From positions 1-64,000 of the forward strand of contig DASXVO010000033.1 of NCBI GenBank assembly GCA_036504215.1: a stretch of 64,000 bases of DNA, given 5' to 3'. The DNA is from Vicinamibacterales bacterium (GTDB lineage: Bacteria > Acidobacteriota > Vicinamibacteria > Vicinamibacterales > Fen-181). The notes under the pieces were generated by a model. It did no database searches. It was not told the DNA's origin and saw only the letters and a program-made list of their open reading frames with translations. Shown here in pieces: positions 36,362 through 45,424 of this stretch. Both the position numbers and the translations under genes were made by a program. The first letter of the stretch is position 1. Each line of letters begins with the position of its first letter.

Positions 36362-37666
36362 ATGATCCTCGAAAGTACCCGTCACCAGTCGCCGCCAGTC
36401 ACCTTTCGTGAAGCGGTGCTCCAGGGCCTCGCACCAGACGGCGGCCTGTATCTGCCGTCGGCCATCCCGCCGATCGATCCCGCCACGATCGACTCGTGGC
36501 GTGGCAGATCGCTCCAGGACACGGCCGTCGGCGCGCTCGGGCATCTGGTCGGCGACGAGTTCGATCGCACGGCGTTCGAGCGTCTCGTGCGCGACGCCTT
36601 CAGCTTCCCGGCGCCCACTGTCGGCGTGGCCGACGACATCTCGGTGCTCGAGCTGTTCCACGGGCCGACGCTGGCGTTCAAGGACTTTGGCGCCCGCTTT
36701 CTCGCCCGTGTGTTCGGCTACCTGCTGGCCGAGCGCGCCGATCGCGCGACGATTCTCGTGGCGACGTCAGGAGACACCGGCAGCGCGGTGGCGCAGGGCT
36801 TCTTCAACGTGCCGAACGTCGAGGTCGTCGTATTGTATCCGGCCGGCAAGGTGTCGTCGTTCCAGGAAGCGCAGATGGCGACGCTCGGCGGCAACGTGCG
36901 CGCCGTGCGGGTGTCCGGCACGTTCGACGACTGCCAGCGGCTCGTCAAGGAGGCCTTCCTCGACCGCGCGCTCGACTCGCTCCACCTCTCGTCCGCCAAC
37001 TCGATCAACATCGGGAGGCTGCTGCCCCAGGCGATCTACTACTTCCGGAGCTGGCTGGAAACAACGACCCGTCACGGGGACGAGGTGGTCTTCGTCGTGC
37101 CGAGCGGCAATCTGGGGAACATCACCGCTGGCGTGATCGCCCAGCGTGCGGGCCTGCGTGTGGAACGGTTCGTCTCGGCGTGCAACGTGAACGAGGTGCT
37201 GCCCGAGTTCCTGCGGACCGGCGTCTACCGTGCGCGCCCGTCCATTGCCACCGTGTCGAACGCGATGGATGTCGGCGACCCGAGCAATTTCGCGCGCCTC
37301 CTGGCGCTTCACGACGGGTCGATCGATCGGCTGCGCGCGAACATCTGGGGAACGTCGGTGAGTGAGGCGGACACGCGGACGACGATGCGGGACACGTATC
37401 GACGAACCGGCTACGTGCTCGATCCTCACACCGCCGTCGGATTCGCGGCCGCTCGGCGCTTTCGTGGCGCGACCGGCAACACGCGGCCGACGGTGGTTCT
37501 TGCGACCGCGCATCCAAGCAAGTTCGCTCCGGCCATCCGCGAAGAACTCGGCTTCGAACCGCCGCTGCCTGACGCCTGGCGCGATTGGGCGTCCAAGCCG
37601 CTGCTGGCCGATGATCTGCCGGACGCCCGCTATCCGACGTTCCGGAGGTACTTGCTGGACCAGTGA
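36362..37666 (+). CDS. thrC: Threonine synthase
   Basis: 434 residues. It converts O-phosphohomoserine to threonine with PLP. The PLP Lys is in TLAFKDFGARF, the phosphate loop in TSGDTGSAVAQGF, and NLGNITAGVIA follows. The size matches the long (yeast/E. coli-like) class. Start ATG 36362 (GTG 36356 also in frame). Transcribed with thrB; no thrA lies nearby. Confidence 0.96.
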   Translation: MILESTRHQSPPVTFREAVLQGLAPDGGLYLPSAIPPIDPATIDSWRGRSLQDTAVGALGHLVGDEFDRTAFERLVRDAFSFPAPTVGVADDISVLELFHGPTLAFKDFGARFLARVFGYLLAERADRATILVATSGDTGSAVAQGFFNVPNVEVVVLYPAGKVSSFQEAQMATLGGNVRAVRVSGTFDDCQRLVKEAFLDRALDSLHLSSANSINIGRLLPQAIYYFRSWLETTTRHGDEVVFVVPSGNLGNITAGVIAQRAGLRVERFVSACNVNEVLPEFLRTGVYRARPSIATVSNAMDVGDPSNFARLLALHDGSIDRLRANIWGTSVSEADTRTTMRDTYRRTGYVLDPHTAVGFAAARRFRGATGNTRPTVVLATAHPSKFAPAIREELGFEPPLPDAWRDWASKPLLADDLPDARYPTFRRYLLDQ

Positions 37667-37682
37667 GGAGCCGCGATTCCGG

Positions 37683-39392
37683 TCACTTCCTCTCGTACAC
37701 CACCTTCCCGCCCGCAATCGTCATCGTGACCGTGAGATGGCGGATCTCCTCGGGCTTCACGCCGAATGGATCGGCCGAGAGCAGGGTCAGATCGGCGAGC
37801 TTCCCGACGGAGATCGACCCCTTCTCCTTCTCCTGGAACTCGGCATGGGCGGCGCCCACCGTGTACGCCTCAATCGACTGCGCAACACTCACCTTCTGTT
37901 CGGGCACCCATCCGCCGGGATGCTTGCCGTCGAGCGTGGCGCGCGTGACTGCGGCGTAGAGCGCCTGCAGCGGATCGAGCGGCGCCACCGGCCAATCCGT
38001 GCCGAAGGCCATCCGAACCTTGTGATCGAGGAACGACTTGAAGGGATACGTTGTCTTCGCGCGCTCCGGCCCGATCCGCTTCTCGGCCCACTTCCCATCG
38101 TCGATCGCGTGGTACGGCTGAACTGAGGCTATGACGCCGAGTTGCGCGTAGCGATCGAAGTCCTTCGGCGCGACGTGCTGCGAGTGCTCGATGCGCGGCC
38201 GGCGATCGCGCGGGCCGTTCACCCGCGCGACGTCGGCGAACAGGTCGAGCACCATGGAGATGGCCTGGTCGCCGATCGCGTGAATACACAACTGCTCGCC
38301 GGCCTTGTCGATGGCCAGCAACCGGGCTCGCATGTCATCGAGCGGCTGCATCTCGTCTGCCAGCAGGCCGCGCATGCCCGGGGCGTCGGCGTACGGCTCG
38401 AAGAAGTACGCGGTGGTCGAACCGAGCGACCCGTCGGCAAACCCTTTCGCGCCGGACACTCGGAGGAATGGGGACGGGCGCCTGGCCACCGGCCCCTGGC
38501 CGAGCTGTTTCGCCAGCGTCACCTCGGCAGGGACCGCGCGGATCCGGCTCGTCAACTCACCGTTCGCGGCGAGCGCCGCGTACAGGTCCACGTCGTCGGG
38601 ATCGGGCCCCATGTCCTGCACGCTGGTCACGCCGAGCGACGCCATGTGCGCGAGCGCCAGCTTCAGCGTACGCAGGCGTCGCTCCTTGCTGGCGGGAGGG
38701 ATCACCTTGAAGACGTAGCCCTGTGCGGCGTCCTTGAGCACACCCGTCGGGTTCCGCGCGGCGTCACGAACCACGAGGCCTCCCGGAGGATCTGGCGTCG
38801 CAGCCGTGACACCGGCCAACCGCAGTGCCGCCGAATTCGCCAGCGACATGTGCTCGTCGTAGCGGTTGACGAATACAGGGACGTCGCCAGTGACCGCGTC
38901 GATCATCTGTCGGGTCGGCAACGGTGCGCCCGGCCACTGTTGTTCGTCCCAGTTCCCGCCGAGCACCCACTCCCCGGCCGGCAGGGCCTTCGCCCGTTCG
39001 CCGATCCGGCGCCCGAACTCCTCCGGCGTGGCCGCGTCCTTGAGATCGACGCTCTCGAGTTGGGCGCCGCCGGTCATCAGGTGGATGTGCGCATCGTTGA
39101 ACCCCGGCATGACGAAGCGCCCCACGGCATCCACCACCCGCGTGGCGGGGCCGATCAGGCGCTCGACCTCGATCGTGGATCCGACCGCGACGATCCGGCC
39201 GCCGCGGATCGCCACGGCCTCGGCCTCGGGCCTGGCCGGATCGACCGTCCAGACGCGCCCGTTGCGGACGACCAGGTCGGCCGGCGCCTCGCTGGATGTC
39301 CGTCCACACGACGTCACGGCCGCAGCCGCACACACCATCGACATCGCGCCAGCCATCGCCCACGCCTTTCGAACGACACAGGAAGAGTTCAT
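37683..39392 (-). CDS. Amidohydrolase lipoprotein (YtcJ/NfdA-like)
   Basis: 569 residues. Signal sequence with lipobox VTSC near residue 29 suggests attachment to a membrane. The metal-dependent hydrolase core shows FNDAHIHL, GFADGSLGS, IHAIGDQAI, IEHSQHV and GTDWPVAPLDP, the pattern of YtcJ-type N-substituted formamide/amide hydrolases. The substrate cannot be told. The gene ends 16 bases from convergent thrC, and its start faces the gamma-glutamyltransferase gene. Confidence 0.9.
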   Translation of the reverse strand: MNSSCVVRKAWAMAGAMSMVCAAAAVTSCGRTSSEAPADLVVRNGRVWTVDPARPEAEAVAIRGGRIVAVGSTIEVERLIGPATRVVDAVGRFVMPGFNDAHIHLMTGGAQLESVDLKDAATPEEFGRRIGERAKALPAGEWVLGGNWDEQQWPGAPLPTRQMIDAVTGDVPVFVNRYDEHMSLANSAALRLAGVTAATPDPPGGLVVRDAARNPTGVLKDAAQGYVFKVIPPASKERRLRTLKLALAHMASLGVTSVQDMGPDPDDVDLYAALAANGELTSRIRAVPAEVTLAKQLGQGPVARRPSPFLRVSGAKGFADGSLGSTTAYFFEPYADAPGMRGLLADEMQPLDDMRARLLAIDKAGEQLCIHAIGDQAISMVLDLFADVARVNGPRDRRPRIEHSQHVAPKDFDRYAQLGVIASVQPYHAIDDGKWAEKRIGPERAKTTYPFKSFLDHKVRMAFGTDWPVAPLDPLQALYAAVTRATLDGKHPGGWVPEQKVSVAQSIEAYTVGAAHAEFQEKEKGSISVGKLADLTLLSADPFGVKPEEIRHLTVTMTIAGGKVVYERK

Positions 39393-39440
39393 TTCTGACT
39401 CCGTGGCCCCGGTGGTGAGCTGCGCTCACAAGAGCTCCGC

Positions 39441-39452
39441 GGATTATAATCC
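39441..39452 (+). promoter_or_regulatory. Palindromic -10 region for gamma-glutamyltransferase gene
   Basis: GGATTATAATCC is a perfect 12-bp palindrome containing TATAAT at 39445-39450, with CCGCGG on each side (offset by a base). It is 15 bases above the ATG with its GGAGG site between, giving a short leader. The symmetry could also bind a repressor. No consensus -35. Confidence 0.4.
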
Positions 39453-39466
39453 CCGCGGAGGTATCG

Positions 39467-41164
39467 ATGAACGGTCGTTCCGCGCTCGCGCCTGTCGTGT
39501 GCCTGCTCGCGCTCGTCGTTGCCTGGCCGGTGCTGGCGCAGCCGCAGCCCGTCCGCGCGCGAGACGGGATGGTGGTGTCGCAGAACGAGATTGCGTCGCA
39601 GATTGGGGCGCAGGTGCTCCGTGACGGTGGGACGGCGATCGACGCGGCGGTGGCCGTCGGGTTCGCGCTGGCCGTGACGCACCCGACAGCCGGCAACATC
39701 GGTGGTGGCGGGTTCATCGTGTTCCGCCCGGCGGCTGGCCCCCCCGACGCGTACGATTTTCGCGAGATGGCCCCGGCCCGGGCGACGCCCACGATGTTCC
39801 TCGAGAACGGCAAGTACAGCGCGACGCTGCACCACGACAGCTACCTGTCGGTGGGTGTCCCCGGAACGGTCGCGGGACTCCATCTCGCGTGGAAGGATCA
39901 CGGCAAGCTGCCGTGGAAGCGCCTCGTGGACCCGGCGGTGACGCTTGCGCGCGACGGCTTCCGGGTCACCGACGGCCTGGCCCGGTCGCTGCGATCGGTC
40001 CTGAAGGAGATGCAGCCGTACCCGGCTTCCGTCGCGCAGTTCTCGAAGGGCGGAGTGCCGTATGAGGCCGGCGACGTCCTGAAGCAGGGAGACCTCGCGC
40101 GGACGCTGCAGCGGATTGCGGATCAGGGTCCCTCCGGGTTCTATGAGGGCGAAACGGCTGGACTCATCGAGCGCGACATGGCCGCCCATGGAGGGCTCAT
40201 CACCCGCGACGATCTGAAGGCGTACCAGCCGAGGAAGCGAATACCGCTCTCCGGCACCTACCGCGGCTACGACATCCTGTCGATGCCACCCATCAGTTCC
40301 GGCGGCACGGGTCTCATCGAGCAGCTGAACATCCTCGAGGGGTTCGACCTGAAGTCCGCTGGCTTCCGCTCAGCAGAGAGCGTGCATCTGATGGCCGAGG
40401 GCATGCGCCGTTCGTACGCCGACCGCGCGCGCTACCTTGGCGATCCGGACTTCAATCCCCGAATGCCCGTGACCGCGCTGCTGTCGAAAGAGCACGGCGC
40501 CGAGCTGCGGCGCACGATCTCGCGCGGCCACGCGTCGAAGTCGACGCCCACGAGCTTCGAATGGCCGGCCGAGAGCGACGAGACGACGCATCTGTCCATC
40601 GTGGACGCGCAGCGCAACGCCGTCTCGCTGACCTACACGCTCGAAGCCGGCTATGGCTCGAAGATCGTCGTGGAAGGCGCCGGATTCCTGCTGAACAACG
40701 AGATGGGCGATTTCAACGCCGGACCCGGCCTGACGACGGCGGACGGCCTCATCGGCACCGATCCGAACCTCGCGGCCCCGCGCAAGCGCATGCTGTCCAG
40801 CATGACGCCCACCATCGTGTCGAAGGACGGTCGGTTGTTCATGGTGACCGGCAGCCCCGGCGGCCGCACGATCATCAACACCGTGCTGCACACGGTCGTC
40901 AACGTGATTGACTACGGCATGAACGCGCAGGAGGCCGTCGATGCCCCGCGCTTCCACCATCAGTGGCTCCCCGATCGGATCGTGTACGAACGGTGGGGCC
41001 TGTCACCTGACACGGTGAAGCTGCTGCAGAACATGGGGCACACACTCGCGCCCACGACGGTTCAGGGTGTCGCCGAGGTGATCGTGGTCAACAAGGACGG
41101 CGTCCTGGAGGGAGCCTCGGACCGCCGCGCCTCGGACGGCGCCGCCGTGGGTGTGCAGAAATAG
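39467..41164 (+). CDS. ggt: Gamma-glutamyltransferase (periplasmic)
   Basis: 565 residues with signal peptide (cleaved near residue 24, after PVLAQ). It is an Ntn hydrolase that cleaves gamma-glutamyl bonds such as those in glutathione. The autoprocessing/catalytic Thr is in DETTHLSIVDAQRNAVSLTY, preceded by a ~360-residue large subunit and followed by the small one with NNEMGDF and SMTPTIV. The GGG FIVFR stretch near residue 80 is typical. GGAGG precedes the ATG. Confidence 0.95.
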   Translation: MNGRSALAPVVCLLALVVAWPVLAQPQPVRARDGMVVSQNEIASQIGAQVLRDGGTAIDAAVAVGFALAVTHPTAGNIGGGGFIVFRPAAGPPDAYDFREMAPARATPTMFLENGKYSATLHHDSYLSVGVPGTVAGLHLAWKDHGKLPWKRLVDPAVTLARDGFRVTDGLARSLRSVLKEMQPYPASVAQFSKGGVPYEAGDVLKQGDLARTLQRIADQGPSGFYEGETAGLIERDMAAHGGLITRDDLKAYQPRKRIPLSGTYRGYDILSMPPISSGGTGLIEQLNILEGFDLKSAGFRSAESVHLMAEGMRRSYADRARYLGDPDFNPRMPVTALLSKEHGAELRRTISRGHASKSTPTSFEWPAESDETTHLSIVDAQRNAVSLTYTLEAGYGSKIVVEGAGFLLNNEMGDFNAGPGLTTADGLIGTDPNLAAPRKRMLSSMTPTIVSKDGRLFMVTGSPGGRTIINTVLHTVVNVIDYGMNAQEAVDAPRFHHQWLPDRIVYERWGLSPDTVKLLQNMGHTLAPTTVQGVAEVIVVNKDGVLEGASDRRASDGAAVGVQK

Positions 41165-41283
41165 TCGACCACCAAGGCTCCCGAGGCCACCGACGTTTCC
41201 CGCATGGTCGTCGCGCCGCGTTCGCTGTGTCTCGGTGGCAGCCGTCCCTTGTCGTTCACGTCGTGACCTTCGTGATTCGCCGT

Positions 41284-42519
41284 TCAGTGTCGCCGGTAGC
41301 GGCGCAGTTCCGGCGTGAGACCCGCGATCCATCCGGTGGCCAGCAGTGAACCAATCCCGCCGGACACGACCGACACGACGGGTCCCCACCAGTTCGCCAC
41401 CAGGCCGGCCTCGAGTTCGCCCAGCTGCGGACCGCCCATGAAGAACACCATGTTGACGCCGGTCATCCGGCCGCGCAGGTGATCGGGCGTCTCGAGCTGG
41501 CGCGCGAGGTTGCGGAGGACCATGCTGACGGTGTCGGCCGCACCGGTCACTGCAAGGCACGCGAAGGTGAGCCAGAAGCTGCGCGACAGACCGAAGACCA
41601 CCGTCGCCGCGCCGTAGACGACCACGGCCCACAGCAGCGTCTCGCCCCGCCGATCGATCGCGTCCACGAGTCGCACCATGACCAGACCGGTCACGAGCGC
41701 GCCCACGGCCGGGGCGGCGTAGAGCAACCCGTAGCCATGCGCGCCGACCTGGAGCACGTCCTGCGCGAAGATCGGCAACAGGGCGGTGGCCGACGAGAAG
41801 AACGTCGCGAAGAAATCCAGGAGCATCGTCGATCGAATCATCGGCGACGAGAAGACGAAGCGCAGCCCGTCGAGAGCCGCGCGCAGACTGATGTCGCTCG
41901 TGCCCGCGCCAGTCGTCGACCGCACGTCGCGCATCATGACCAGGCCGACGATCACCGCGACGAACGATGCGGCGTTCAGCGCATAGGCCCACCCGACACC
42001 GAGCGCGCCGATTGCAAGGCCGGCCAGCGACGGTCCCGTGACGGAGGCCGCCTGGAACACGATCGTGTTGAGACTGAGCGCGTTCGGCAGATCCTCGCGG
42101 GGTACCAGGTTCGGTACGAGCGCCTGCCGGGCCGGCGCGTCGAAGGCGGCAGCCGCGGACGTCAGCGCCGCCAGCACGTAGATGGGCCACGGCGTCGACA
42201 GCCCCCTGAACGTCAGCCACGCCAACGTCGCCGCGAAGAGCGCCATGGTCGTCTGGGTGATGATCATGAGCCGGCGCCGGTCGAGCACATCGGCCACCAC
42301 GCCGCTGAAGAGGGAGAGTACGATCACCGGAAGGATGCGGACCAGGCCCACGAGGCCAAGCGCGATCCCCTTGTGCTCCGGGCGGACCAGCAGCGACACG
42401 TGCCAGAGCAGCGCGGCCGTCTGCATCATCGTGCCGGAGACGGAAATCAACTGGCCGGTCCAGAGCAGCCGGAAGTTGCGGTGGCGGAGGGCATACGCGG
42501 AGGAGCGAGGCGGTGTCAC
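41284..42519 (-). CDS. MFS transporter (EntS-like)
   Basis: 411 residues, 11-12 membrane spans. Near the N-terminus NFRLLWTGQLISVSGTMMQ, and after span two the MFS motif DVLDRRRLMIITQ. Matches exporters of the EntS/MFS_3 group, though the substrate is unknown. Starts at GTG 42519, 22 bases after the phosphoesterase gene, so it is the last gene of a yceI-phosphoesterase-MFS unit. Confidence 0.92.
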   Translation of the reverse strand: MTPPRSSAYALRHRNFRLLWTGQLISVSGTMMQTAALLWHVSLLVRPEHKGIALGLVGLVRILPVIVLSLFSGVVADVLDRRRLMIITQTTMALFAATLAWLTFRGLSTPWPIYVLAALTSAAAAFDAPARQALVPNLVPREDLPNALSLNTIVFQAASVTGPSLAGLAIGALGVGWAYALNAASFVAVIVGLVMMRDVRSTTGAGTSDISLRAALDGLRFVFSSPMIRSTMLLDFFATFFSSATALLPIFAQDVLQVGAHGYGLLYAAPAVGALVTGLVMVRLVDAIDRRGETLLWAVVVYGAATVVFGLSRSFWLTFACLAVTGAADTVSMVLRNLARQLETPDHLRGRMTGVNMVFFMGGPQLGELEAGLVANWWGPVVSVVSGGIGSLLATGWIAGLTPELRRYRRH

Positions 42520-42541
42520 GGGTCGATTGGTCCGACGGGCA

Positions 42542-43030
42542 TCAGAGACCCTGCATCACCAGATCGAGAATCTCGGCCTCCACCTGGCCGTTCACGATCC
42601 TCAGCCGGGCGACGCTTGGCTGATGGTGAAACCGCCGGGGCCCCGCGGCTCCAGGATTCACGACGACGCGCGGTCCAGCCCGGTGGATGAGCGGACGATG
42701 CGTGTGGCCAAAGACGATGACGTCCGCCGTGTACCGCTCGAGAAGCCTGGCCGGCGTCGGGCTGCCCAATTCGTGGCCGTGGCTCACGTGGATGGTCACA
42801 CCCCCCATCGTCTCGGAGAAGTGCGCCGAGAGCCCAGGATCGCCCGGCATGTCCGTATTGCCGTAGACCGCCTGCACCGGCGCGATCTTCGAGAGGATCG
42901 AGATGACCTCACGGCCGCCCACATCGCCGGCGTGGAAGATCACCTCGACCCCGTCCAGCGCGAGAAAGCACTCGGGGCGGACCAGGCCGTGCGTGTCGGA
43001 GATCAGGCCAATCGCGTGGATGGCGGCCAT
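42542..43030 (-). CDS. YfcE/MJ0936-type metallophosphoesterase
   Basis: 162 residues, complete calcineurin-like set: GLISDTHG, FHAGDVGG, VYGNTDM, HVSHGHELG and VFGHTHRP, so two metal ions should bind. Small members act on phosphodiesters, often with unknown natural substrate. AAAGGA precedes ATG 43030. It is the middle gene of a three-gene unit. Confidence 0.94.
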   Translation of the reverse strand: MAAIHAIGLISDTHGLVRPECFLALDGVEVIFHAGDVGGREVISILSKIAPVQAVYGNTDMPGDPGLSAHFSETMGGVTIHVSHGHELGSPTPARLLERYTADVIVFGHTHRPLIHRAGPRVVVNPGAAGPRRFHHQPSVARLRIVNGQVEAEILDLVMQGL

Positions 43031-43044
43031 CCGCGTCCTTTCCG

Positions 43045-43674
43045 CTACTTCTTGACGGCTCCGGGCGCAGGCGCCGCTGGCTTCGCCACGAGTTCGATGT
43101 CCACGGTGATCGCCACCTCGTCACCGACCACGACGCCGCCAGTCTCGAGAGCGGCGTTGAAGGATACGCCGAAGTCCTTCCGATTGATCGTGGTCGATGC
43201 CGAGGCCCCAACGCGCTGGACGCCCATGGGGTCCTTGACGGGCGGTGTGGGTCCTTCGACGGCGAAGACGACCGGCTTGGTGACGCCGCGAATGGTCAGG
43301 TTTCCCGCCATGCGCAGCTTCCCCGGCCCGGCGGGCTCGATCTTCGTCGACTTGAACGTCAACGTCGGGTACTTCTCCACGTCGAAGAAGTCGGCGCTCT
43401 TCAGGTGCGCGTCGCGGCGCGGTTCGCGCGTGCTGATGGAGGCGGCGTCGATCGTGACATCGACGACGGCCGTCGAGAAGTCCTTGCCGTCCCACTGAAC
43501 CGTGCCCGTGGTCTTGGTGAACTCGCCACGAACGTTCGACACCATCATGTGGCGAACCGAGAACTGCGCGGCGGTGTGCGGGGTGTCGACCTGCCAGGTC
43601 ATCGGTTGCTGGGCCAGGACGGGGGCGGTGGTCAGGGCCAGCACGGCCAGTGTCTGCACGAATCTGCGGATCAT
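43045..43674 (-). CDS. YceI-family periplasmic lipocalin-like protein
   Basis: 209 residues with a signal peptide (MIRRFVQTLAVLALTTAPVL). The YceI fold is shown by WQVDTPHTAAQFSVRHMMVS, FDVEKYPTLTFKSTKI and GNLTIRGVTKPV. These barrels bind long isoprenoids, often in acid or osmotic stress. ATG 43674 has AAGGAG upstream. A strong consensus promoter with an overlapping palindrome lies ~100 bases above. Confidence 0.94.
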   Translation of the reverse strand: MIRRFVQTLAVLALTTAPVLAQQPMTWQVDTPHTAAQFSVRHMMVSNVRGEFTKTTGTVQWDGKDFSTAVVDVTIDAASISTREPRRDAHLKSADFFDVEKYPTLTFKSTKIEPAGPGKLRMAGNLTIRGVTKPVVFAVEGPTPPVKDPMGVQRVGASASTTINRKDFGVSFNAALETGGVVVGDEVAITVDIELVAKPAAPAPGAVKK

Positions 43675-43776
43675 CGTCTGCTCCTTGGTGCGCGTGTCGT
43701 CGAACGGATGTGCGGGACGAGGGCGGAAACCATCGCGCCGCGCGTCCAAGTCGATCATCTGCGCACGAACATGATC

Positions 43777-43805
43777 ACTATACGTGTGATAACACCTATT
43801 GTCAA
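43777..43805 (-). promoter_or_regulatory. Consensus sigma-70 promoter with embedded operator, upstream of yceI
   Basis: On the minus strand TTGACA (43805-43800), 17 bases, then TATAGT (43782-43777): nearly perfect -35, spacer and -10. The spacer holds GTGTTATCACAC, a palindrome that grows to an imperfect 20-bp one (ATAGGTGTTATCACACGTAT), as in MarR/TetR-type operators. It reads toward yceI. Confidence 0.65.
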
Positions 43806-44035
43806 CAACCCCGGCGTGCCGGCTCGAGCCGCGTGCTTCGCGACCGGTCCGCCGGCACCGACATCCCAGACTGCGCGAGGAGCCATGCGAGCGCGACCTG
43901 CGGCGGTGCCACGCCCCGTGCGGCGGTCAGTTCCACGACGCGATCGGCCACCTGGAAATCGGCGTCGCTGTCGTAGAGATTCTGGCTGACGCAAGGCGAC
44001 AGATCCGTCAGAACGCCGGCGCCGGTTCGGACCAC
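43802..44035 (-). pseudogene. Aldo/keto reductase fragment
   Basis: About 77 codons. SQNLYDSDADFQVADRVVE, then ARGVAPPQVALAWLLAQSGM, match the region of aldo/keto reductases just before the last NADPH-binding loop. The catalytic Tyr/Lys half is absent, and after SVP the sequence leaves the family. No start with a ribosome-binding site. A decayed remnant, probably of a once complete gene. Confidence 0.65.
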
Positions 44036-44050
44036 AGGCCCGCCCTCTCA

Positions 44051-44827
44051 CTACGCGGCGACGGTCAGCGCGTAGACCGCCACGAGCGCACCCTCCGGAT
44101 CCCGGACAACCGCGAACCGGCCGCGGCCCGGTACGTCGCCGGGGGGCGTCACGATGGCTCCGCCCAGACTCTCGACCTCGGCGGCCGTCTCCTCCGCGTT
44201 CACCACCTCCACGTACGGGAGCCAACATGCGTGGTCTGCGCGCGGCGTTGGCTGCATCATGCCTGCCACATCGCGGTCGCCGCTGCTGAAGATCCAGTAC
44301 TGCCCATGCTCGCCCAGGTTCCGCTCGACTGCGGTCCAGCCGAACACGTCCGGGTAGAAGCGGAGAGCGTCGTGAGGGTCGGTGCTCAGCAGTTCGCACC
44401 AGCAGAAGTGACCTGGCCCCGAGACGTCGGGCGAAGCAGCCGCAGCGTCGGGCGCTCGCACGAGACCGAACCACGCACCCTGCGGGTCGGCGACAACAGC
44501 CGCCCGGCCGATACCCGCCGTCTCGGCCGGCGCGGCCACGACCGTTCCACCGGCGCGTCGAACCAACTCCAGCGCGTCGTCGAGATCCCGAACCGCCGCG
44601 TACGACAACCACCGAGCGGCCGACTCGACGTCCCCGGCGGGCGGCAGCAGAAGGGCCACATCGCCGCTGCCCGACCGAAAGGTGCCGGCACCATCGGCAC
44701 CCAGATCGAATCCGTGTACGGTCCAGCCGAAGAGGCTTCCGTAGAAGGCGTGGGCGCCTGCGCGCCTGCTTGTGGCAAGGCTGTGCCACATGAAACGCCC
44801 GACAGGGCAACGAGACGTGTCGGCCAC
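44051..44827 (-). CDS. VOC-superfamily protein with two glyoxalase-like modules
   Basis: 258 residues in two similar halves. The first contains RRAGAHAFYGSLFGWTVHG, the second DPHDALRFYPDVFGWTAVER. Each resembles one VOC beta-alpha unit pair. Related two-domain proteins act as dioxygenases, hydroxylases or binding proteins; the metal ligands cannot be confirmed. Start GTG 44827 follows GGAGGAACACC. Gene content nearby (RidA) does not show a pathway. Confidence 0.87.
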   Translation of the reverse strand: MADTSRCPVGRFMWHSLATSRRAGAHAFYGSLFGWTVHGFDLGADGAGTFRSGSGDVALLLPPAGDVESAARWLSYAAVRDLDDALELVRRAGGTVVAAPAETAGIGRAAVVADPQGAWFGLVRAPDAAAASPDVSGPGHFCWCELLSTDPHDALRFYPDVFGWTAVERNLGEHGQYWIFSSGDRDVAGMMQPTPRADHACWLPYVEVVNAEETAAEVESLGGAIVTPPGDVPGRGRFAVVRDPEGALVAVYALTVAA

Positions 44828-44888
44828 GGTGTTCCTCCTGGTCGGCACCAACGCAGGGATCGAGCAGTTCTATGTCGGCGGATCGTCC

Positions 44889-45287
44889 CTACGGCAGACA
44901 GGCAATCGCGTCGATCTCGACCCGGAGACCCGGGTGCGGCAGCGCCGCCACGGCCACGGTGGTTCGAGCCGGCCGGTGGTCGCCGAACACGCGGGCGTAC
45001 ACGGCGTTCATCGCCGCAAAGTCACGCATGTCCACGAGGAACACTCCGCAGCGCAGTACGTGCGACAGGTCGGTGCCGGCCGCTTCGAGAATTGCCCGGA
45101 TGTTGCGGAAGACCTGCTCGGTCTGCGTTTCCACGTCGAGCCCGGCGAGTGCGCCGGTGGCGGGATCGGTGGCCCCCTGGCCAGACACGAAGACGAGGCG
45201 CTCGAACGCCACGGCCGGCGAGTAGGGCCCGACCGGCTTCGGCAGGCGGTCGGCCAGCACGGGGCGAGGCGAGGACGCGGCGGACAT
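44889..45287 (-). CDS. RidA-family enamine/imine deaminase
   Basis: 132 residues. GPYSPAV near residue 18, FVSGQGATDP, and the conserved RTTVAVAALPHPGLRVEIDAI end (the Arg binds substrate carboxylate). RidA proteins hydrolyse reactive enamines formed by PLP enzymes. Start 45287 follows GGAGC; upstream in-frame extension to 45392 is discarded. Confidence 0.93.
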   Translation of the reverse strand: MSAASSPRPVLADRLPKPVGPYSPAVAFERLVFVSGQGATDPATGALAGLDVETQTEQVFRNIRAILEAAGTDLSHVLRCGVFLVDMRDFAAMNAVYARVFGDHRPARTTVAVAALPHPGLRVEIDAIACLP

Positions 45288-45424
45288 AGATGCTCCGAGG
45301 GGTTGGAAGAGATGAGCACTGGAAACGACGAAGGTCGAACGAAGAACCCAGCCGGATTCTCCGTTCGACGTCCCTCGTCGAGACCGATCCAAACGCGCGT
45401 TCAGCGGTTCGAGGCGAAGCTTCG

